From an uncultured Bacilli bacterium (GTDB lineage Bacteria; Bacillota_I; Bacilli_A; RF39; UBA660), in assembly GCA_948629335.1 (NCBI GenBank), contig CAPHZB010000061.1, forward strand, positions 1-8,432: DNA of 8,432 bases, given 5' to 3'. The notes beneath the pieces were generated by a model, which saw nothing but the letters and a program-made list of their open reading frames with translations, ran no database searches and was not told the DNA's origin. Both the position numbers and the translations under genes were made by a program. Every line of letters starts with the position of its first letter. Positions within the stretch are counted from its first letter, which is position 1. Of this stretch, positions 1-4,804 are shown in pieces.

Positions 1-85
1 TATTAAAAATATTACAAAATACGTAATCAAAAGTAATTGGAATGATTTTTCCTTCCTCTAATTCTTTTTCTCTTGTTGTACTCAT
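1..85 (-). CDS. N-terminal fragment of a putative Rpn / PD-(D/E)XK nuclease-family transposase (runs off the left edge)
   Basis: Only the first 28 codons are present; the gene continues beyond base 1. The ATG at 85-83 is preceded by a strong ribosome site (AGAAAGGAG, six bases before the ATG), and a good promoter lies further upstream, so the start is well supported. The peptide begins with a charged stretch (MSTTREKELEEG) and then reads IIPITFDYVFCNIFN. Known of the family: Rpn recombination-promoting nucleases and related PD-(D/E)XK transposase-like proteins open with a similar 'L/IP-x-x-x-D-x-VFK-x-IF' segment. The match is short, and the usual Lys after VF is Cys here. The catalytic residues would lie outside the window, so the family call is an inference. 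The start codon and reading frame are firm. Confidence 0.55.
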   Translation of the reverse strand, partial: MSTTREKELEEGKIIPITFDYVFCNIFN

Positions 86-126
86 TTGTATCTCCTTTCT
101 AAAGTGATTTTTCTTCACTGACTCAC

Positions 127-155
127 ATTGTAAACCATTCTTTTTCTCTTGTAAA
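127..155 (-). promoter_or_regulatory. Promoter of the left-edge gene
   Basis: On the minus strand TTTACA (150-155) and TACAAT (127-132) are separated by exactly 17 bases. The -10 box lies about 40 bases before the ATG at 85. This is a good sigma-A-type match pointing at the gene whose ribosome site is at about 91-99. The rest of 86-365 is AT-rich with no convincing ORF on either strand. Confidence 0.65.
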
Positions 156-354
156 ATGAATAAAATGTTCTATTTGAAGAGATATATTTACAGATATTTA
201 AAAAAATTACGATATACCTAAACAAAGTGAAAAATAAAAAAACAGAAAAAAGCTTTTACATAAAATTTATTTTTTCTTACCTTTTTAACCCTCTTCTCTA
301 TTCATTCAAAATTCTATATTCTAATTAAGTAAAAAGTAGAAAATATTTCCGACG

Positions 355-382
355 AAAAAGAACCTTTAAATAGAGGTTCCTT
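355..382 (-). terminator. Factor-independent terminator of the first XRE gene, overlapping its stop codon
   Basis: Inverted arms at 357-365 and 374-382 give a nine-pair stem with one G-U pair and the core GAACCT/AGGTTC. The eight-base loop contains the TAA stop at 366-368. On the minus strand the descending arm ends in TTCTTTTTC, a usable U-tract. The coding end and the hairpin share the same bases. Confidence 0.75.
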
Positions 383-650
383 CTTCTTTTATTTCTTCTT
401 TTTCAAAAAATTTATCAATTCGTACATCCAAAAGAATGGATATCTTATACAAAGTAATTAAAGATATATTATTTCTATCATTCTTCGCTTCAATTCGTTT
501 TAAATGATTCACAGATACATCGAGCTGTTCTGCTAGATCCATCAAGCGTATTCCCTTTTCTTTTCGATATTTTTTAATATTTTGACAAATAATTGCTTTC
601 ACATTTTCTTTAAACTCTGTATCCTCTGTAAATGGAATATGTTGATTCAA
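366..650 (-). CDS. XRE-family helix-turn-helix regulator, copy 1 (94 aa)
   Basis: A small DNA-binding protein with a Cro/C1-type HTH domain at about residues 23-82 (NIKKYRKEKGIRLMDLAEQL, then DVSVNHLKRIEAKNDRN and TLYKISILLDVRIDKFF). There is no ligand-binding or protease domain, so it is a minimal regulator. I choose the TTG at 650-648: AGGAG (660-664) lies nine bases upstream and a TATAAT box (673-678) just before that. The frame stays open to a TTG at 704, but that start would put the promoter inside the gene and lacks a spaced ribosome site. It is about 73% identical over 81 residues to the regulator at 866-1165, and both upstream regions are also duplicated. Its targets are unknown; autoregulation through the shared 17-bp box is an inference. 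Confidence 0.85.
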   Translation of the reverse strand: MNQHIPFTEDTEFKENVKAIICQNIKKYRKEKGIRLMDLAEQLDVSVNHLKRIEAKNDRNNISLITLYKISILLDVRIDKFFEKEEIKEEGTSI

Positions 651-672
651 ACTACCACTCTCCTGTATAAAG

Positions 673-740
673 ATTATAGAGAAAAAAGAAAAGCAAAGAA
701 GCAACCTTTTATGCCTAAAATTTCATATTTGTGCTATACT
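673..740. promoter_or_regulatory. Divergent promoter region of XRE copy 1, with conserved 17-bp box; rightward promoter is orphan
   Basis: The leftward -10 TATAAT is at 673-678. A rightward extended -10 (TGCTATACT) covers 732-740, with its hexamer at 735-740. Between them, 699-715 reads AAGCAACCTTTTATGCC on the plus strand, identical to 1214-1230 in the second copy. Neither promoter has a good -35 (a weak TTGCTT lies 20 bases from the leftward -10), so a protein bound at the box could help or block both. Downstream of the rightward promoter no ribosome site and no credible gene is seen before the back end of XRE copy 2. Confidence 0.6.
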
Positions 741-836
741 AATAAGGGAATATTTAGAGAAAAACATCTAAAAAATAATCAGAAAAATTAGAATATGACT
801 ATCATTTATAGTATGAACCATTCTTTTAAAGTTATA

Positions 837-860
837 ATAAAAAAGAACTCTGTTCTTCTT
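837..860 (-). terminator. Factor-independent terminator of the second XRE gene
   Basis: On the minus strand an AAGAAC / GTTCTT stem with a three-base loop, extendable to eight pairs including one G-U, is followed by a run of six T. It begins a few bases after the stop of the 866-1165 gene. In the plus direction the hairpin lacks a T-run, so it probably does not stop transcripts from the orphan promoter at 735-740. Confidence 0.72.
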
Positions 861-865
861 ATGTG

Positions 866-1165
866 TTATTTTTCCTTTTCTGTATTTATTTTGTTACTAT
901 TGAATTTCTCTATTCCTTCAAAAAAATTGCCAATAGGAACATCTAAGAGAATCGATATTTTACACAAGGTTGGTATAGATACATTGTTTCTATCATTTTC
1001 TGACTCAATTCGCTTCAAATGATTCACAGATAAATCCAACTTATCTGCTAAATCCATCAAACGAACCCCTTTTTCATTTCTGTATTTTTTGATATTTTGA
1101 CAAATAATTGCTTTTACTGTTTCTTTGAATGTTTCATCTTCAATAAAATTTGTATCTTGCTTCAA
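866..1165 (-). CDS. XRE-family helix-turn-helix regulator, copy 2 (99 aa)
   Basis: Paralogue of the regulator at 366-650, with the same HTH core (NIKKYRNEKGVRLMDLADKL, then DLSVNHLKRIESENDRNN). The recognition-helix region SVNHLKRIE is identical in both, which suggests they read the same DNA site; that is an inference. The C-terminal tail is different and longer (FNSNKINTEKEK). The TTG start at 1165-1163 is chosen because AGGAAGTG (1171-1178) lies five bases upstream and a TATAAT box (1188-1193) follows the same layout as copy 1. The longer frame to a TTG at 1219 would include the promoter and is less likely. The gene is transcribed divergently from the unknown gene at 1290-1730, the usual layout for a regulator controlling its neighbour and itself. 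Confidence 0.85.
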   Translation of the reverse strand: MKQDTNFIEDETFKETVKAIICQNIKKYRNEKGVRLMDLADKLDLSVNHLKRIESENDRNNVSIPTLCKISILLDVPIGNFFEGIEKFNSNKINTEKEK

Positions 1166-1187
1166 AATATCACTTCCTATAACTAAA

Positions 1188-1255
1188 ATTATAGAGAAAT
1201 AAATAAAATAAATAAGCAACCTTTTATGCCAAAAACTTTGAATTTTTGCTATACT
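1188..1255. promoter_or_regulatory. Divergent promoter region between XRE copy 2 and the 1290-1730 gene, with conserved 17-bp box
   Basis: The leftward -10 TATAAT is at 1188-1193. A rightward extended -10 (TGCTATACT, hexamer 1250-1255) serves the 1290-1730 gene. The box at 1214-1230 is identical to 699-715. Spacings from leftward -10 to box (26 bases) and box to rightward -10 (36 bases) match copy 1 exactly, although the filler sequence differs. That conservation is the main evidence that the box is functional. It overlaps where the rightward -35 would sit, so it could be the operator of the XRE proteins. Confidence 0.62.
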
Positions 1256-1289
1256 AATAGTATAATTATTTTAGAGAAAGGAAATTTTT

Positions 1290-1730
1290 ATGAAAGAAGA
1301 TAAAATAAATCAAGTCATAGAACAGGCTTACACCACATTAAAAAATATTGCTGAGTTAAATATTCATATTATGGGAGGATATCTAGAAGTTATTATTCCT
1401 AAAAAAGAAATAGAAACATTAAGTCCATACGCAGATGAAATCATCAACCAATTATTTTGGAAATTCTGTAAAGAGATTTCTTCTAAGGAAGAAAAAGAGA
1501 TCCCTGAACAAATTATCTATCATTCTTTTACTTTTAATACGCCAAGTGATTCCTTACTTACAGATTGCAACAAAATCGTACGAGAGCAAATTACAAATAA
1601 AAAAAGTAGTTCAAACACTACTTTATATTCCTTATTAAGTCCACTTTCTTTAAAATATACGAAGGAAGAGGTAGAAAAAGCATTAGATACTATTTTCGAT
1701 GTTCTGTTAAGTTATTATATTTCTTTATAA
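1290..1730 (+). CDS. Hypothetical protein divergent from the XRE regulators (146 aa)
   Basis: I do not recognise a family. The ATG is preceded by AAAGG (1277-1281) at eight bases, and an extended -10 (1250-1255) sits upstream, so the gene is well supported. The protein has no signal peptide or membrane segment and is likely cytoplasmic. A predicted helical start (KINQVIEQAYTTLKNIAEL) is followed by a short strand-like stretch (GGYLEVIIP), a mixed middle, and a C-terminal helix (KEEVEKALDTIFDVLLSYYISL) suited to self-association. It is the only gene the divergent regulatory region could serve, so it is the most likely target of the two XRE proteins. A toxin, antirepressor or other phage- or plasmid-derived accessory role is possible, but nothing in the sequence shows it. 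Confidence 0.8.
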   Translation: MKEDKINQVIEQAYTTLKNIAELNIHIMGGYLEVIIPKKEIETLSPYADEIINQLFWKFCKEISSKEEKEIPEQIIYHSFTFNTPSDSLLTDCNKIVREQITNKKSSSNTTLYSLLSPLSLKYTKEEVEKALDTIFDVLLSYYISL

Positions 1731-1757
1731 AAGAAAATGCATTCTATCTTTTATAAA
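1724..1757. repeat. Inverted repeat spanning the stop codon of the 1290-1730 gene
   Basis: Eleven-base perfect arms, TTTATAAAAGA (1724-1734) and its complement TCTTTTATAAA (1747-1757), flank a 12-base spacer that itself contains AATGCATT. The right arm overlaps the left arm of the terminator hairpin at 1752-1785, so the two stems cannot form together. Confidence 0.6.
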
Positions 1758-1785
1758 ATAGGTACTGGTATGTACCTATTTTATA
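1752..1785. terminator. Bidirectional terminator between the convergent 1290-1730 gene and the metal operon
   Basis: A perfect 14-pair stem (1752-1765 with 1772-1785) encloses the six-base loop TGGTAT. The top is GGTAC/GTACC and the base is A/T only, so either strand gives a GC-rich tip followed by a U-rich arm. It sits 21 bases after the plus-strand stop at 1730 and 21 bases past the last minus-strand gene (stop at 1807), as expected for a shared terminator of convergent units. A long T-run beyond the stem is missing on both sides. Confidence 0.75.
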
Positions 1786-1806
1786 TAGAAATATAAAATG
1801 ATGATT

Positions 1807-2100
1807 CTAGCGATACTGGTATTTTTCTAAATCAACCCGATTATGTACAACTTCAATTTGTTCTTTTTCTAATCTTCGTGCTTGTTCCTCTATTCCTCCA
1901 AAAGCAAAATGAGAAGATAAACAACCTTTACTATTCACCACTTTATAACAAGGATAGAGTGTTTCATCTGGATTTTTATGTAGAACATTTCCAACAAAAC
2001 GAGCTAGTGCTGGATTTCCTAAATAAAGAGCAATTTGTTTATAAGTAACCACTTTCCCTTTCGGAATAGTACATAAATATGTATAAATTTTTTCTTTCAT
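1807..2100 (-). CDS. MGMT-family (O6-alkylguanine alkyltransferase-like) DNA-binding domain protein, 97 aa
   Basis: It matches only the C-terminal domain of O6-methylguanine-DNA methyltransferases; the N-terminal Ada/Ogt domain is absent. Visible features are the winged-helix start KGKVVTYKQIALYLG with the conserved Tyr20, the 'arginine finger' context ALARFVGNVL with Arg34, HKNP, and the active-site loop PCYKVVNSKG with Cys51, followed by FAFGG. In canonical enzymes the loop is PCHRV, the Cys accepting the alkyl group and the His activating it. In alkyltransferase-like (ATL) proteins the Cys is often Trp. Here Cys is kept but His is Tyr, so either weak transfer or ATL-style lesion flagging is possible. 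It is the last gene of the metal operon, its ATG overlapping the previous stop by four bases (ATGA), so it is probably co-transcribed. No direct link to metals is evident. Confidence 0.88.
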   Translation of the reverse strand: MKEKIYTYLCTIPKGKVVTYKQIALYLGNPALARFVGNVLHKNPDETLYPCYKVVNSKGCLSSHFAFGGIEEQARRLEKEQIEVVHNRVDLEKYQYR

Positions 2101-2366
2101 TTCTTCTTTTCATATGCCTTTCTTATTTTTGAAATCACTCCAATCACAAGAATAAAATCAAAAAAATATAAAAGAAAACTTAAATATATGTTTTTCTTCC
2201 AAGTAGCGAGTGCTAGAGAAAAAATACCAAAAAATAGAAAGAGAGCACCAAGAAAAATGACAAATAAAAGAGGATAGCGAATAATAGGTGGAACTTTCTT
2301 ATTTGTTCCTAATTCAATCGTTCCTTCCAATACCAATTCTAAAATAAATTCAATCAAAAAATCCAT
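2097..2366 (-). CDS. Small two-segment membrane protein of unknown function (89 aa)
   Basis: A short acidic amphipathic start (MDFLIEFILELVLEGTIELG) is followed by a basic/proline link (TNKKVPPIIRYP). Two hydrophobic spans follow, at about residues 32-55 and 59-79, and a basic tail (KIRKAYEKKK). Together these indicate an integral membrane protein with a positive C-terminus likely facing the cytoplasm. The 'ILEGTIELG-NKKVP' start is familiar from small uncharacterised Firmicute membrane proteins, but I know no function. The ribosome site AAGGAG lies within the last codons of copA, two bases separate it from the copA stop, and its own stop overlaps the next start. It is therefore translationally tied to both neighbours. 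There are no Cys or His residues that would suggest metal binding. Confidence 0.8.
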   Translation of the reverse strand: MDFLIEFILELVLEGTIELGTNKKVPPIIRYPLLFVIFLGALFLFFGIFSLALATWKKNIYLSFLLYFFDFILVIGVISKIRKAYEKKK

Positions 2367-2368
2367 TT

Positions 2369-4573
2369 TTATATACTCCTTTTTAATGTAAATGTATTTA
2401 AAATAACAGTTAAACTACTACATATCATAGCAATGCTTGCTAGCATAGGATGGATAGAAATACCAAAATGTCTTAACATACCCATAGCAATAGGAAGCAT
2501 TAAAAGATTATAGAAAAACGCCCAAAATAAGTTTTGTTTGATTTTATGGATTGTTTTTTTACTTATATCTAATAGCTTAATAATTCCATAGAGGTTTGTC
2601 TTAGTAAAAATCACATCTGCAGAATCCATTGCTATGTCAGTTCCTTCTTTTACACTGACACCTATATCAGCACAAACAAGGGCTGGTGAATCATTGATAC
2701 CATCTCCACACATCAAGACAAATCTATTTTTCCTTTTTAATTCTTTAATGACTGTTGTTTTCTCCATAGGTAAAACATCTGCAATAACTTCTTTTATACC
2801 TATTTCCTTAGCAATCTTAAGCGCTGTTTGTTTATTGTCCCCAGTCAACATAAGCGTATGAATATTTCTTTTATTTAACTGTTTTAAAACATCCTTTGCT
2901 TCCTCTCTTACAATGTCATTTAATCCAATTAAGGCAATAATTTGTTTATTTTGAACAACATATACAATACTGTGTTCTTCCTCACCTACCATTCGTTCCT
3001 CTTCCTTATGGGTATTTTGTATTTTATATGTACGAATCATTTTCGCATTACCAACAATAAATTCTTCTCCTTGTATTGTCCCAACAATACCCATTCCTTC
3101 TATATTTTGAAAATTTTCTACTTCTAGTTTTTCTATTTTTCTCTCTTCCATTGCTTCTGTAAAAGCTTTTGCGATAGGATGAGTTCCCTTACTCTCTAGA
3201 CTTCCTACTTTTTGAATCAATTCCTCTTCACTTATATCTATATAACGAATTATTTTTGCTATTTTAAGTTTCCCAAAGGTAAGTGTTCCTGTTTTATCAA
3301 ATACAATAGTATCCACTTTTCTCGCATTTTCTAAAACAAATCCATTTTTAACAAGGATTCCATGATTTACACAAATTCCCTCAGCAATCACTTGCGCTAA
3401 AGGAGTGGCTAGGCCTAAACTACAAGGACATGCAACAACTAGGATAGTAACAAATGTAATTAAGCTTGTCTCAAAACTATATCCAAGAAAAAGGTAAGCA
3501 AAAAAGGTACCTATAGCAAGAAGGAAAACAAAGAAAACGAAGAAACTAGAAATGGTATCCGCCGTTTTAGCAATAGGAACCTTAGTATTACTTGCCTCTA
3601 ACACGAGTTTTACTACTTCAGAAATTGTAGATTCCTTTCCAATTTTCTCTGCCTTATATTCTATATATCCATCATAATTCATACTTCCTGCAATCACTTT
3701 ATCGCCTATTTTTTTATTTAAGGGTTTACTTTCTCCTGTTAAAAAAGATTCATCTACATGGGTTTTTCCATAAACAATCTCGCCATCAACAGCTATCTTC
3801 TCTCCTGGCTTTCCAATAAGGATATCCCCCTTATGAACAACATCTAATGTAACTTGCTTTTCTTTTCCATTTTCTTTGATAATAGCTACATCAGGTGTAA
3901 TTTTTACTAGTTTGCTAATGGCTTCTTTTGTCTTATCCTTACTCCTTTTATCTAAATATTTTCCAAGTTTCATAAAATAAAGCACCATAGCACTTGCTTC
4001 AAAATATAGATTATGAACTTCTTCTACATTTCCTTTTAAAATATGAATCATACTGTATATACTATATAAAAAACTACTTAATACACCAATCATAACTAGG
4101 GTATCCATATTTGGAGTCTTATGAATTAAATTCTTGTATCCATTTTTGATAATGTCAAATCCATATAAAAGAAAAAGGCTTGTTAGGATACATAAAGTAA
4201 TCGTATAACCTATAGGATTTTTTTCTATATCGATAATAGATAGTGAAGGAAGATGTATCATATGCCCCATTGCAATATATAAAAGAAGGACAGCAAAAGC
4301 AGAAAATAGAAAAAACATGATTTTTTCTGTTCTATTTTCTTTTTCTATTCGTATTTCTTTAAATTCTCCTAAACTTTTAAATCCTGCCCTTTTTATAAAT
4401 TCTTCGATTTTTTCCACTGTCAATATAGTCTCATCATAGCAAATACTTGCACTAGCCATCACTAAATTAACACTAACACTTTCAATTCCCTCTTGTTTTT
4501 TTATATATTTTTCAAGTCCACTCGAACAAGCACTACAAGTCATTCCTTCAATTTCTAGTATAATTTTTTTCAT
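2369..4573 (-). CDS. copA: Cu(+)-exporting P1B-1 ATPase (CopA), 734 aa
   Basis: An inner-membrane pump that exports Cu(+) using ATP. In order it shows one N-terminal HMA domain (GMTCSACSSG, Cys13/Cys16), membrane helices from about residue 84, and the actuator motif TGES at 279-282. The transmembrane CPC is at 382-384 in VVACPCSLGLATP, and the phosphorylated Asp426 is in DKTGT. SHP-type nucleotide recognition is seen as GTHPIA (His465-Pro466), followed by TGDN at 577 and GDGINDSP at 623-630. Copper specificity is supported by Tyr688-Asn689 in helix 7 (FFYNLLMLP) and the Met716/Ser720 pair in helix 8 (MICSSL), the known Cu(+)-site residues of P1B-1 pumps. Length fits a CopA with a single HMA domain. 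It overlaps the upstream chaperone by four bases (ATGA), so the two are translationally coupled. No CsoR or CopY regulator is in the window. Confidence 0.96.
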   Translation of the reverse strand: MKKIILEIEGMTCSACSSGLEKYIKKQEGIESVSVNLVMASASICYDETILTVEKIEEFIKRAGFKSLGEFKEIRIEKENRTEKIMFFLFSAFAVLLLYIAMGHMIHLPSLSIIDIEKNPIGYTITLCILTSLFLLYGFDIIKNGYKNLIHKTPNMDTLVMIGVLSSFLYSIYSMIHILKGNVEEVHNLYFEASAMVLYFMKLGKYLDKRSKDKTKEAISKLVKITPDVAIIKENGKEKQVTLDVVHKGDILIGKPGEKIAVDGEIVYGKTHVDESFLTGESKPLNKKIGDKVIAGSMNYDGYIEYKAEKIGKESTISEVVKLVLEASNTKVPIAKTADTISSFFVFFVFLLAIGTFFAYLFLGYSFETSLITFVTILVVACPCSLGLATPLAQVIAEGICVNHGILVKNGFVLENARKVDTIVFDKTGTLTFGKLKIAKIIRYIDISEEELIQKVGSLESKGTHPIAKAFTEAMEERKIEKLEVENFQNIEGMGIVGTIQGEEFIVGNAKMIRTYKIQNTHKEEERMVGEEEHSIVYVVQNKQIIALIGLNDIVREEAKDVLKQLNKRNIHTLMLTGDNKQTALKIAKEIGIKEVIADVLPMEKTTVIKELKRKNRFVLMCGDGINDSPALVCADIGVSVKEGTDIAMDSADVIFTKTNLYGIIKLLDISKKTIHKIKQNLFWAFFYNLLMLPIAMGMLRHFGISIHPMLASIAMICSSLTVILNTFTLKRSI

Positions 4574-4788
4574 GCTTCCTTATCCTTTATGACAGGAAAG
4601 CCAATATCTTCTAATTCTTCTTCTACTTTATTCCAGTTGATTTCTCTATCACTATGTATAAGAACTGTTTTTTCATTATGATTTGCTTCTACATATGTAA
4701 TTCCTTCGATGTCTTGTAATACATGCTCAATTCTTTTTTCACAACCTTCGCACTCTATATTTTCTACTTTTAATAAAGTCTCTCTCAT
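4570..4788 (-). CDS. copZ: CopZ-like copper chaperone (HMA domain, 72 aa)
   Basis: A single ferredoxin-like heavy-metal-associated domain. The metal-binding loop is IECEGC with Cys13 and Cys16, and the following helix is EKRIEHVLQDIEG. The domain closes with EELEDIGFPV. Stand-alone HMA proteins of this size carry Cu(+) to CopA. Position supports that role here, because the start codon of the Cu(+) ATPase overlaps its stop. The usual Met two residues before the first Cys is Ile, and the residue right before it is Glu instead of Thr/Asp, so the loop is slightly atypical. The protein is also quite acidic. The ribosome site AGAGAGG is in the 16-base gap after the preceding ATPase gene. Copper is the best guess for the ligand; a different soft metal cannot be excluded. 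Confidence 0.85.
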   Translation of the reverse strand: MRETLLKVENIECEGCEKRIEHVLQDIEGITYVEANHNEKTVLIHSDREINWNKVEEELEDIGFPVIKDKEA

Positions 4789-4804
4789 TTTTATTCATCC
4801 TCTC

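Larger units (their letters stand above)
369..1280. repeat. Tandem duplication of an XRE gene plus its divergent promoter region
   Basis: Copy A covers about 369-763 and copy B about 869-1280. Each unit is an XRE gene followed by the same series of elements: TATAAT, conserved 17-bp box, rightward TGCTATACT, and TTTAGAGA. Similarity ends just after TTTAGAGA: copy B continues into a ribosome site (AAAGG) and a gene, copy A into unrelated AT-rich sequence. About 73% protein identity in the HTH region suggests an old duplication rather than a recent one. Confidence 0.75.

Noticed and set aside
582..1022. Plus-strand ORFs at 582-791 and 795-1022
   Set aside because: They lie largely antisense to the two XRE genes, have no ribosome sites and encode low-complexity peptides; 582-791 starts inside XRE copy 1. 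No family resemblance was seen.
1435..1638. Plus-strand ORF within the 1290-1730 gene in another frame
   Set aside because: It is wholly contained in a better-supported gene, lacks a ribosome site, and has a basic Ser/Leu-rich composition typical of shadow frames.
2634..3127. Plus-strand ORFs at 2634-2861 and 2942-3127
   Set aside because: They are antisense to copA motifs; the first mirrors the GDGINDSP region. No start signals were seen.
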